From: JAIBBV01 sp044347745
GTDB lineage: Bacteria; Bdellovibrionota_C; UBA2361; JAFLCA01
Length of the DNA stretch: 64,000 bases
NCBI GenBank assembly: GCA_044347745.1
Contig: JBIKUD010000012.1
Coordinates: 15,641 to 79,640 of the forward strand
Direction of reading: 5' to 3'
Numbering within the stretch: position 1 is the stretch's first letter; every line of letters begins with the position of its first letter. The notes under the pieces are model-generated. The model searched no databases and was not told the DNA's origin. It saw only the letters and a list, made by a program, of their open reading frames with translations. A program made the position numbers and the translations under genes. Below are positions 52,605 through 60,771 of the stretch, in pieces.

Positions 52605-53873
52605 ATGAGTTTGATGCGCGAAAAGGTCTGTATAGTGCTGAATGAACGCGAGTCGGCTAAATCAAAAGCCGCTGCTGCGCTTGAAAAGCATCTAAACGAC
52701 CTTGGAATTTCCTCCACAAGGCTTAAGGTTGCCGAAGGCCTAGAAAAGGCGCTTAAGGAGCGTCCCCCACAATTTGTTATAATCGACTACCTTCTGGGCG
52801 ACTACAGTACAGGTCTCGACATTATGGCAGCGCTTAAAAAGCTGCCTGATTCAAAAAGACCTCAATTCCTCTTTTTTACCGATGAACCCAGTGTGCAAGT
52901 GGCAGTTGAGGCGCTTCAAGCGGGAGCACTGACGTACGTTGAACTCGACGACCCCATGGCCCCTGCAAAACTGAGCGCAAAAATTCAAGCCCATCTGCAG
53001 CCACAAACTGTACTTGAGCGCAGCACCCCTCCTACCCCTTCTCTCGACGAGCTTGTGTGGAATGCGCCAGCCAGCATAGCTTTTCAACACCGCTGTCACG
53101 AGTGTCTCAAAAAACAAGTGCCTATTATTCTGCTGCACGCGGCTGCTGGCGCGGGAGCTAGCCTCATCGCTCGATCTCTTATAAAAAGCAGGCCGCAGTC
53201 GCTTGCACCAGTTTCTATCAATCTGCGGTCCTACCAGGGAGAACTGCTGGGCGCACTTGGACTTCGTACCCCTATTCCGAGAACCGCCCGCTTTGGTCTC
53301 AACGCCCATTTTATAGTTGAACACCTTGAGGAGGACTCTGGACTGCTTCGAGCGCATTTGGATGAGCAACCTTCACACTTCTGGGATAACTTTTCGAACT
53401 CGAGTCTTGTAGTGTGCACCTCACAAAGCGAAGCGGTAAGACCATGGCTAGACTTTGCCCACTGCACAGTCCTTAAAATTCCGAGTCTCAGTGAGCGCTC
53501 TGAAGATATCCCAGCACTCGTTCAGCGCTTCATGGGAGAAGCTGAACAGTTCGCTGGAAAACGCCTAAAGCCAATAAGTAGCGAGTTAGTAACCTGGCTT
53601 AAAAGTTGTGAATGGCCAGGAGAAATTCGTCAACTTCAAAGTACAGTCATAGATGCCGCTTTCAGTGCAACCTCAGCTGACGAAATGCGCGCCCACATGA
53701 TAGAGTTGAGAGCAGTTTGGAGCGAAAATGCAGCTCTTCGAAGCTTGCCTTTAGATGCCGTTCACGCAGCGTTCATCTTCGATGCCTCCGGTCAGGATTT
53801 ACGACGTGCCGCCCTGCGCCTGGGATGTAGCGCTCAAGAATTAAGTTCAATACTCGCACTTGGTGGAGCGTAG
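52605..53873 (+). CDS. Degenerate sigma-54 activator-like protein (ATPase site lost)
   Basis: The N-terminal 125 residues are receiver-like (FVIIDYLLGDYSTG carries the acceptor-type Asp). The middle is an AAA+ fold related to NtrC-type activators, with the late region SERSEDIPALVQRFM and WPGEIRQLQSTV. The nucleotide site is lost: Walker A reads HAAAGAGASLIA without the Gly-Lys-Thr, the GAFTGA loop is absent, and Walker B reads IVEHLEEDSG. The C-terminus ends in a Fis-type helix-turn-helix (LRRAALRLGCSAQELSSIL). The start is uncertain (ATG at 52605, 52614 or 52551). The downstream gene is an intact paralogue starting one base after this stop. Confidence 0.75.
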   Translation: MSLMREKVCIVLNERESAKSKAAAALEKHLNDLGISSTRLKVAEGLEKALKERPPQFVIIDYLLGDYSTGLDIMAALKKLPDSKRPQFLFFTDEPSVQVAVEALQAGALTYVELDDPMAPAKLSAKIQAHLQPQTVLERSTPPTPSLDELVWNAPASIAFQHRCHECLKKQVPIILLHAAAGAGASLIARSLIKSRPQSLAPVSINLRSYQGELLGALGLRTPIPRTARFGLNAHFIVEHLEEDSGLLRAHLDEQPSHFWDNFSNSSLVVCTSQSEAVRPWLDFAHCTVLKIPSLSERSEDIPALVQRFMGEAEQFAGKRLKPISSELVTWLKSCEWPGEIRQLQSTVIDAAFSATSADEMRAHMIELRAVWSENAALRSLPLDAVHAAFIFDASGQDLRRAALRLGCSAQELSSILALGGA

Positions 53874-53874
53874 A

Positions 53875-55398
53875 ATGAACCCTCCTCAACTTCACACCAC
53901 GATTCTCGGTTCAGCAGATTTTGGTCGTCGCCTGAGTGCAATGGTGCAACAAAACAACCCAGCCGCTAACACTCGCTGTTGCTTACCAGCCGAGGCCTGG
54001 AGCACGATTGTAACTGAACGCCCCGATTGCCTGATTGTTGAAATAGGTCCGCACCATAACCCGAGAACCCAAGCAGTGATTCGGCGCCTTCTGAGCCACG
54101 TGCGTGAACGTTTGGGAAGTTCTGTCTATATAGTCCTGGCTCTCATGTCTCCTGAGAAACTTTTCTTCGGTGGAGATTTACTTTTTCAGGAGGACAATTC
54201 ACTTAAATCGTCCGGGTTCGTTGATAACTTCCTCGTACTCCCGCCCGCAAATGTTCCCTCTGCACCGGCTTTATCAGCCCAAATTTCAAATCTCGTCGAA
54301 CTACTCTCACACGAGCTTCTCCGCAGACAAAACGGACAAGTCCCCTTACCGAGCCTCTGTAGCCCTGGTTGGGTGCAGTCTATGGCTGACCCGCGTAGCC
54401 GCGAACTATGGATGCGTTGGTTGCCGCGCTATGCAAGCTACACGAATGAAAACCCGATCATCATAGGACACACCGGCACGGGCAAAACCAATCTTGCATT
54501 TGCGCTACATCAGCTTTCCGGCAGATCGGGTCAGTTTATCAGTATTACCCCAAGAGATTTTTCGAGCTCTGAGCTCGTCCAAGCAGAGCTCTTCGGTGCG
54601 GTCGCCGGGGCTTATACAGGAGCAGTTGATAAGTGGGGTCTGGTCAAAAAAGCAGAAAAAGGCACTTTGTTTATTGACGAGCTGCAAAGTATCGACAAAG
54701 AGCTCCAAGGCAAGCTTATTACCTTTATTGAGAATAAATTTTATCGACGAGTTGGGTCAGCCGAGAGCATTGAGGCGGATGTGCGTTTCGTATTTGCTTC
54801 CAATAGGCCTCTTCATGAAATGATGGCGGCAAACGTCCTCAGAGATGACTTCGCCTATCGTCTCGAGCGAGTACAATTAGAATTGGCTGACTTGGCCGAT
54901 CGCAGACTTGATATCACTGCAGCATTAGCCCATGCATTAGCAAAGGTATTTCGGCAGCGCCCTCAAACAGCCGCGGTCGAAGGCGTATCAAGTGAGGCCT
55001 ATCGGCTGCTCTTTGGTCATCTTTGGCCAGGAAATTTAAGACAGCTTGAAAACAATGTAGCCCAGCTCTGTGAACGCGCCGATATGCAAGGCTCTCGCCT
55101 GATTGACGTTGATGTCGCACGTCAAATTTTCGAGTCCCGCCTCTCTGGCCAAATCTATTCTTCTGCCGAAGTTTTGGCTGAAGCTGGCCTACGCTGTGTT
55201 ACCCCACTGTTAACGGAAAAGACTAAAAGTCTCAATCAAGCATTACAGACCTATGCGCGCATAGCTCGTGAAATTGCGCTTGAAGTTAAAGGGGGAAATT
55301 TGACCGACGCAGCAGCGCTCATACAGGACGATCCTGCTCATTTACAGTTATTTACTGCGACGCGAAATGAACATCCATCGGAGCCTCGAAAAAAATGA
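53875..55398 (+). CDS. Sigma-54-dependent transcription activator (NtrC family) with GAYTGA loop
   Basis: The 507-residue protein has a degenerate receiver-like N-terminus (VIVEIGPHH instead of a phospho-acceptor motif). The AAA+ domain is complete: Walker A IGHTGTGKTNLAFAL, the sigma-54 contact loop FGAVAGAYTGAVD (GAYTGA, a Phe-to-Tyr form), Walker B GTLFIDELQS, and DDFAYRLERVQL with the arginine finger. The C-terminus has LWPGNLRQLENNV and a weak Fis-like helix-turn-helix (GGNLTDAAALIQDDPAHLQL). The ATG at 53875 has GGAG seven bases upstream. The stop overlaps the next start (ATGA). Confidence 0.88.
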   Translation: MNPPQLHTTILGSADFGRRLSAMVQQNNPAANTRCCLPAEAWSTIVTERPDCLIVEIGPHHNPRTQAVIRRLLSHVRERLGSSVYIVLALMSPEKLFFGGDLLFQEDNSLKSSGFVDNFLVLPPANVPSAPALSAQISNLVELLSHELLRRQNGQVPLPSLCSPGWVQSMADPRSRELWMRWLPRYASYTNENPIIIGHTGTGKTNLAFALHQLSGRSGQFISITPRDFSSSELVQAELFGAVAGAYTGAVDKWGLVKKAEKGTLFIDELQSIDKELQGKLITFIENKFYRRVGSAESIEADVRFVFASNRPLHEMMAANVLRDDFAYRLERVQLELADLADRRLDITAALAHALAKVFRQRPQTAAVEGVSSEAYRLLFGHLWPGNLRQLENNVAQLCERADMQGSRLIDVDVARQIFESRLSGQIYSSAEVLAEAGLRCVTPLLTEKTKSLNQALQTYARIAREIALEVKGGNLTDAAALIQDDPAHLQLFTATRNEHPSEPRKK

Positions 55399-55694
55399 GC
55401 ATGTTATCTCTCCGAGAGTTTCAGGCCCTAAGCAACTTGACCGATGCGCAGCTGCTTCGACTTATTGAGCGTGTGCCGTCTGCTCTAAGTTTAGACTCAG
55501 GAACCGGCTTGCAATTTGACAGCCAGGCCCTGACACCCGACATACTGCGAGAGTGTATAAGCGCCGCACCTGCCCCTGAAACACCCCCTTTGCCGCTGGA
55601 AGTCGAAGCCAAAGTATTAGCGCTCATTGAAGATCATATTGAACGAGTACTTTCCGCAGCAATTTCTCATATAAAGGCTCATTCTCAGGGCTGA
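55395..55694 (+). CDS. Unrecognised 99-residue protein coupled to the activator
   Basis: I do not recognise this protein. Its ATG overlaps the activator stop by four bases, so it is translationally coupled. It has a helical N-terminus (REFQALSNLTDAQLLRLIERV) and a C-terminal amphipathic helix (VEAKVLALIEDHIERVLSAA). It may be a small partner of the activator, by position only. Confidence 0.65.
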   Translation: MSMLSLREFQALSNLTDAQLLRLIERVPSALSLDSGTGLQFDSQALTPDILRECISAAPAPETPPLPLEVEAKVLALIEDHIERVLSAAISHIKAHSQG

Positions 55695-55744
55695 CTGATG
55701 GCGATTGCCATGACAAGCAATCATAAAACTGGTAGTGTTTCGCC

Positions 55745-55960
55745 ATGAGTATGCGACAAATCCTGTTATTGGCCCTTATTATTTGCTGTTTCCTTTTACT
55801 GGCTCCATACGCCGGAATCAGACTTTTTCCTGGTCCAGCTCAAAACTCTCACTTAATCGACGAGACTCCTAAAGCATCGCCCCGAATTGCTCAACCAAAA
55901 CCCGAGCTCCATGAAATTGAATCACTTTTAAGCCAGAAAGAGGCGCAGGCGAAGCGTTAA
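55745..55960 (+). CDS. Small single-pass membrane protein, unknown function
   Basis: The 71-residue protein begins with a membrane helix (ILLLALIICCFLLLAPYAGI) and has a short hydrophilic tail ending in a charged helix (ELHEIESLLSQKEAQAKR). It could equally be a signal-anchored periplasmic protein. It ends against the cobalamin adenosyltransferase gene. Confidence 0.6.
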   Translation: MSMRQILLLALIICCFLLLAPYAGIRLFPGPAQNSHLIDETPKASPRIAQPKPELHEIESLLSQKEAQAKR

Positions 55961-55986
55961 TGCTCGCCCTTCCCGACAAGGCACAA

Positions 55987-56568
55987 ATGGTAAAAATAAA
56001 TAAAATTTACACCAAAACTGGAGATACAGGAGAGACAGGCCTTGTAGGCGGCCACCGAGTAGCCAAAGACTCGGCGCGCGTGCATGCCTACGGGGAAATC
56101 GATGAGCTTAATTCAGTGTTAGGACTAGCACGCACCGAGGCTGAACGACTCCAAGCTCCCCAATTAGTGGCTCAGCTCGCACAGCTTCAGAACGAGCTTT
56201 TTGATTTAGGCTCAGAACTTGCCACGCCCACTGGTGGTGAGTGGGAAGGAATGAAGAAGGTCAGTCTCAGTGATGTTGAACGCCTAGAAAAATGGATCGA
56301 CGCTCAAATTGAAGGCCTTCCTGAGCTAAGGTCCTTTGTACTGCCCGGGGGATCAGCCTTAAATGGGTATTTACATTTAGCGCGAACCATCTGCCGCAGA
56401 GCGGAGCGAAGTTGCATCAGTCTGGGAAGGATCGAGCCGGTAAGTCAGACTGCCCTGATATATCTAAACCGCCTCAGCGACTATTTGTTCGCGGCTGCTC
56501 GCCGCGCATCTGCTGATACAGGAGTTTCCGAATATCTTTGGGAACCAGGGGCTAAGCGCACTAATTAA
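55987..56568 (+). CDS. Corrinoid (cob(I)alamin) adenosyltransferase, PduO type
   Basis: This enzyme adenosylates cob(I)alamin with ATP to form adenosylcobalamin. The 193-residue protein has the PduO/MMAB signatures KIYTKTGDTGETGLVGGHRV at the N-terminus (ATP site), AYGEIDELNSVLGLA, and FVLPGGSALNGYLHLARTICRRAER. I chose 55987 (MVKINKIYTKTG), which has AAGG six bases upstream, over 55960. No cobalamin-dependent enzyme is adjacent. Confidence 0.93.
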   Translation: MVKINKIYTKTGDTGETGLVGGHRVAKDSARVHAYGEIDELNSVLGLARTEAERLQAPQLVAQLAQLQNELFDLGSELATPTGGEWEGMKKVSLSDVERLEKWIDAQIEGLPELRSFVLPGGSALNGYLHLARTICRRAERSCISLGRIEPVSQTALIYLNRLSDYLFAAARRASADTGVSEYLWEPGAKRTN

Positions 56569-56657
56569 AAAACAACCGCTGGCGAGAGAATGTACCACAT
56601 CTTGGTGCCCCTTTTCTGGCATCTTTGGCACTTTGAGGTTTTGCGCCAAGAACCACA

Positions 56658-57116
56658 TCAATTTTCAATACTACGTCTCACCGCAGCCCCATGCTCGAAT
56701 ACCAACTCTCCGCCGAGGTAGCCCGTATACAGCCCTGCCCCTACACAGCAAAGCAGGACACAGCGATACAGCCACATAAATATCGACTGTGCATAGATTG
56801 CTCGAACCGCCACAATTTCGAGCGCGAGGCAAAACAAGGATAAAAATAATAAGCTGCGGCCCCACCAATGATGTGCTGCGATAAATCGATCATCAACCGT
56901 AAAAGTTGCATTCGCAAACTCATTACCTTGATACCCACTAAGAAAAGCAAGTCCCGTTGCAACAACCGCGGCACAGAGACAGAAGCGCACTAAGAAGTCA
57001 AAATGCGCAGTGGGGCGCACAAGTCTTAGGGACTCTGCTAAGGCAGTTAGGCAAAACAATACAACAGGAGCACTTGAAAGCGGCGGGTGAAAATTAAAAG
57101 TTTCGAGGATTCCCAT
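56658..57116 (-). CDS. DUF2231-like membrane protein
   Basis: The 152-residue protein is nearly all membrane helices. FNFHPPLSSAPVVLFCLTALAE, ATGLAFLSGYQGNEFA and AAHHWWGRSLLFLSLFCL follow the DUF2231 pattern (His-Pro near the start, then a His-containing helix), and YTGYLGGELVFEHGAAV closes it as in that family. Histidines could bind haem or another cofactor, which is inference. The ATG at 57116 begins the conserved part. Confidence 0.75.
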   Translation of the reverse strand: MGILETFNFHPPLSSAPVVLFCLTALAESLRLVRPTAHFDFLVRFCLCAAVVATGLAFLSGYQGNEFANATFTVDDRFIAAHHWWGRSLLFLSLFCLALEIVAVRAIYAQSIFMWLYRCVLLCCVGAGLYTGYLGGELVFEHGAAVRRSIEN

Positions 57117-57167
57117 GCGAGAATAGTACGGGGTAGTTGCAGCGTAATGCAACGCCTATTGCTGGAC

Positions 57168-58325
57168 TCAGGACGCTCTCATCTCAAGGACCAGCAAAGT
57201 TACGTCGTCGTTAACCTGGCGTCCATCGAGAAATTTACGAAAGTCTTTTTCAACTGATTGCAAAATTGCATTCGCGTGAGCATCCGCCGGCACAGCCTTT
57301 AGGGACTGCGAAATCCGCTCCATTCCATATTGAACATGGGCCCGATTTTGAGCTTCCGATAAACCATCGGTAATCAGTAATAATACATCGCCCGGATTTA
57401 ACTTGGTAGATTCGCACACGTATTCAGCATCATCCATAAAACCAAGGGGGAATCCTTGCGGTTTAAGTTCCCTAATTTTTCCGCTGCTTCGCTCCAAGAT
57501 AAGTGCTGGTGGATGGCCGGCGCGAGCGCAGTCGACTTGCCCCGACTGGGGATCGAACAGGATACTACTTACGGTGACAAAGCGCCCCTCGGGTAACTGC
57601 GGTGTAATGAGGGCATTCATTTTCTGAAGTAATTTCTCCGGCGACTCTTCAGCAGCAGCCGCCAGCGCAAGTTTCGCCATGCTTCCAATAAAAGCCGCCG
57701 ACAATCCATGCCCAGTCACATCGGCAATTTGAATAGTGTACTTGCCGCTGCTCCCGCATGAAACATGGTACCAATCTCCACCAACTTCTGTCAGGGGATG
57801 ATAGGAAGCAGCCATAGAAAATCGGGCGTCTTCAGGCAATTTTTTTGGAAGTAGTCCCAATTGAATTGCGCGCGCCTCATCAAGCTCCTTGCTAAATCGC
57901 TTATTGAGCTCACGTAAGGCAGCATTCATTTGAGTAAGACTCGCTGTGCGTTCGTCCATACCCTTAAATTTTGCGATTCGTAACTGGGTTGCAATATTAG
58001 CAGCCAAACGCCCAATAGAATAGGGAGAGTCAACCAGATCGATATTCTCGAGTCCCAATTCCTTGAGCGCATAACGCTCGGCAGGACTTTCAGAAATACA
58101 CACGACGGGGATTTGGCGTGTCGCATCGCTCGACCTTAAAAATTCGCAAAACTCAACAGCATTTTTATTTCCGCGAGAGTCAACAATCATCAAATCGAAG
58201 GCTGCTGAGTGGATTACTTCGGTGAGCGGCCCAGTCTCATCAGTTTTTGTTACCTGATACCCAAGACGCTTAAGGAATGTGTCTAATTTCGCGTCTTGCG
58301 AGCCAATAACCAGTAGTGAATCCAT
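57168..58325 (-). CDS. SpoIIE/RsbU-type PP2C phosphatase with N-terminal receiver-like domain
   Basis: The 385-residue protein has a receiver-like N-terminal 120 residues (LLVIGSQDAK, LMIVDSRGNK) in which the usual lysine position reads LVDSPYS, so it is probably not a classic phospho-switch. A helical linker follows, then the SpoIIE phosphatase domain with EVGGDWYHV, IADVTGHGLSAAFIGSMAK, LLITDGLSEAQN and VNDDVTLLVLE. Such enzymes dephosphorylate STAS-domain regulators. The ATG at 58325 starts the conserved region; an upstream start at 58457 would add an unrelated leader. Confidence 0.88.
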   Translation of the reverse strand: MDSLLVIGSQDAKLDTFLKRLGYQVTKTDETGPLTEVIHSAAFDLMIVDSRGNKNAVEFCEFLRSSDATRQIPVVCISESPAERYALKELGLENIDLVDSPYSIGRLAANIATQLRIAKFKGMDERTASLTQMNAALRELNKRFSKELDEARAIQLGLLPKKLPEDARFSMAASYHPLTEVGGDWYHVSCGSSGKYTIQIADVTGHGLSAAFIGSMAKLALAAAAEESPEKLLQKMNALITPQLPEGRFVTVSSILFDPQSGQVDCARAGHPPALILERSSGKIRELKPQGFPLGFMDDAEYVCESTKLNPGDVLLLITDGLSEAQNRAHVQYGMERISQSLKAVPADAHANAILQSVEKDFRKFLDGRQVNDDVTLLVLEMRAS

Positions 58326-58545
58326 ACATGCTGTCGCTTTGAGATAAAATCGTCTATCGGGACCCGCCAAAGAAGCGAAGCAAAAGCCCCTGAAAGCAAA
58401 ATCGGCATAAGTAGTAGCTGGCATTACCATAAAAAACTTAGGTCTATCTACTTGCACTCTTTAGGTTTTTCTACTTATCCTGAGCTTCATCGTTTGCAAA
58501 CTTCTTTGGCCCCTTCAGCCACGTAGCACTGTTTATCTGGAGTAT

Positions 58546-59511
58546 ATGGAAACATCCGCCAAGTTGAGTCCACCGCAATCAGAAACTACACTGCTTGTGC
58601 AGGCTGCTGAATCAGCGGCAGCCTATTTGCGCTCCCACTGGCGATTTGTAAGTCTTATATATCTTATTTCTGTTGCGCCTGCTGCGAGCTTCAGCCTCTT
58701 CGAGTTTTCGCTTGCGCGCTCGAATGTTTCTTTTCTTGTATTTCAACAGCTTATTTTTTTTCTCAGTTTTCTCGCTATCGGCAGAAGTTTTATTCTGAGT
58801 CGTGTAGCCAACCCGCCTGAATTTAATTTCGCCATACTTTCTCGAGTCTGCATGGTGGGATTAGGCTTATGGTTCTCATACACCATTTTGGTGCTGGGAA
58901 TTGCCTCCCCATGGCCCAACGAGATAAAAGCGCTTGCAGTTGCGCTCATCATACCGGCCCTCTACCTAAACCTTCGCTACTACTTTTTCTTTGCCCCTCC
59001 CTTGCTTCGCGGTCCTGCTGCGCTTACAAGAGACTTGGAAGCAGCCGCTGGGCTTTCGAAGGGGAACCTCAGGCTCATTTTACAAAGCCTGGTTGGTCCA
59101 GCTGGAGTTCAGGCACTGATTTGGGCAGTGGTCGCTGGATTTTCGCCTGACCAGCGCCATTTATCCGTCGTAGTCCTTGGAGATTTTTGCACCGGAATCT
59201 TTTTTATCTTGAACTCGGTTATCAGCCTGAGCCTTGCGCTTAATTTGGCTCCAGGCTCTGAAATGGGAAAGACCAGCCTCCAACACCAAGCCCTCAAGCC
59301 ACAAGATCCCCGCGATATTCTAGCCGCACCCGGCTGGCTCATGGCTTGTTTCCAGCCACAAAAGGGCTTTGTCATGCTCATGCTCTCCATTCTCGTTTGG
59401 GCAGGCAACATGATGCGCCTTGCTGATCTCGCTCCGGCGGCACAAATCGAAGTGCAGCGGGCGGAAACAGCGCCTCAACGCATATTCATTTCTCTTCTCG
59501 TAGAAGATTAA
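58546..59511 (+). CDS. Unrecognised multi-pass membrane protein
   Basis: I do not recognise this 321-residue protein. It has about six hydrophobic segments (for example FVSLIYLISVAPAASFSLF, FLVFQQLIFFLSFLAIG, ALAVALIIPALYLNLRYYFFFAP and FVMLMLSILVWAGNMM). TGGAG four bases before the ATG supports the start. It diverges from the SpoIIE-type phosphatase gene. Confidence 0.7.
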   Translation: METSAKLSPPQSETTLLVQAAESAAAYLRSHWRFVSLIYLISVAPAASFSLFEFSLARSNVSFLVFQQLIFFLSFLAIGRSFILSRVANPPEFNFAILSRVCMVGLGLWFSYTILVLGIASPWPNEIKALAVALIIPALYLNLRYYFFFAPPLLRGPAALTRDLEAAAGLSKGNLRLILQSLVGPAGVQALIWAVVAGFSPDQRHLSVVVLGDFCTGIFFILNSVISLSLALNLAPGSEMGKTSLQHQALKPQDPRDILAAPGWLMACFQPQKGFVMLMLSILVWAGNMMRLADLAPAAQIEVQRAETAPQRIFISLLVED

Positions 59512-59601
59512 AACTATAAATTCCGTGGATTTCATCCAATCTTTTTTAGGTTAGCAAGTGACGCACAAACTCCGCTTGCACCCTACCCCCTTGCAGTCAA
59601 A

Positions 59602-59829
59602 GTGAATGAGCAACAAACAGCGCTTCAGTCACCACTGCCCATTTCCGCCGAAAAACTTACACTTCGCCTTGAGTTTGAAAGCTCCCGTAGCCCCAGCGAG
59701 CTTGCTGCTCTCGAAGATGTGTATCTATGGTATCGAGGGGTGAAAATTGCAAAAATTAATTTTGAGAAGCCGAGCGAGCTGTTGAGTCAATCAAATCCTG
59801 TGGGACCTGCAAACGCCACTCCTGGCTAA
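59602..59829 (+). CDS. Possible small protein, GTG start (weak)
   Basis: The 75-codon frame begins with GTG and has sensible composition (KLTLRLEFESSRSPSELAALEDVYLWYRG). No ribosome-binding site is clear, and its end overlaps the convergent lipoprotein gene by 74 bases. It could be a shadow. No family is recognised. Confidence 0.3.
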   Translation: MNEQQTALQSPLPISAEKLTLRLEFESSRSPSELAALEDVYLWYRGVKIAKINFEKPSELLSQSNPVGPANATPG

Positions 59830-60253
59830 CCTTGTCACCGATAGCAACGTATAACGTATCCTTGCGACCACCTGGCGACCAGGAGTCTATAGACAGTTTA
59901 TATCGAGGCAATGGTGCCCTGCTCGGCCCCGAGAGCACGTTTCCGTTTGGGTCATATTTACTTTCAGTATACTGCGAATGCCAATAGACCCCTTCAGGTT
60001 TCCTATGGGGGACCAAAGGAGATAGGTCATACGTACAGAGCGTGCTCATGATGTACCAACCACCAGCATCTCGCTTCAGCAGCAATCTTGCATCGGCCAA
60101 ATACATTTCGTCTGCTTTCAACTGATTTACGTTTCCAAGGCGCAACTCCCCGTAAGGTCGTTCGCGTTCTGCTGAGGTGCAGGAAGTAAAAAATAGGAGA
60201 CTTACACAGAATAAAGAGCGGAGAATTCGCTTTACGATCAGGTGAACCGGCAT
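59756..60253 (-). CDS. Lipoprotein with degenerate Rieske-like fold
   Basis: A lipoprotein signal (MPVHLIVKRILRSLFCVSLLFFTSC) precedes about 140 residues that follow the Rieske 2Fe-2S pattern. GELRLGNVNQLKADE, LLKRDAGGWYIMSTLCTYDL and NVLSGPSRAPLPRYKLSID correspond to the strand, first cluster box and C-terminal strand of Rieske proteins. The ligands are incomplete: CTH reads CTY and CPCHGS reads VYWHSQ, so only one Cys and one His remain. It probably does not bind a cluster. I chose the start at 60253 because it gives a compact signal peptide. Confidence 0.7.
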   Translation of the reverse strand: MPVHLIVKRILRSLFCVSLLFFTSCTSAERERPYGELRLGNVNQLKADEMYLADARLLLKRDAGGWYIMSTLCTYDLSPLVPHRKPEGVYWHSQYTESKYDPNGNVLSGPSRAPLPRYKLSIDSWSPGGRKDTLYVAIGDKVSQEWRLQVPQDLIDSTARSASQN

Positions 60254-60279
60254 ATAGGTAAAGGCACGCTGAACAACCA

Positions 60280-60570
60280 CTACTGCAACCAAGGCAGTTG
60301 GGTTTCAAGATTACGAATTACCTCGTCTATCTCCGCCTCGGGAGGCACCAGCACTACACCACTTTTTGCCTTACGAGCTACAGCATCGAGCTGTTCAGAT
60401 TGCTCTGCTTGGGAGGTCCCCACCTCTAACTTCTTAACCCGGTCGGCTCCAGACAACTCCATGCTATCTTCCGCAGAATCTGCATCGAGTGCCACCAATA
60501 CCAAGCGGTGCCCATTAATCGATAAACTCGCTGGCTTTCTCCCAGCATATGGCACATAAAATCTTGTCAT
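60280..60570 (-). CDS. Unrecognised 96-residue protein
   Basis: I do not recognise this protein. It is small, soluble and charged (VKKLEVGTSQAEQSEQLDAVARKAKSG), with a hydrophobic centre LVLVALDADSAED and a C-terminal acidic helix (EAEIDEVIRNLETQLPWLQ). It lies directly in front of the Rieske-like lipoprotein on the same strand. Confidence 0.55.
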   Translation of the reverse strand: MTRFYVPYAGRKPASLSINGHRLVLVALDADSAEDSMELSGADRVKKLEVGTSQAEQSEQLDAVARKAKSGVVLVPPEAEIDEVIRNLETQLPWLQ

Positions 60571-60771
60571 AGCCCCAACATAATCATGACCAGACTTGCT
60601 TTCAAGCCCGATAAACGCTCCACTCTCAAAAGATGCGAGCTTTTAATTTTATAAGCTTTTAAAGGGGACTAGCACGCCGGACGATAATTCTTAATAGTAT
60701 GAAGAATCTGACTCTTATTGAGGTGAGTTCCTTAGAACCTTACTTTTAACATCCGACGCTAAGACATAGAC

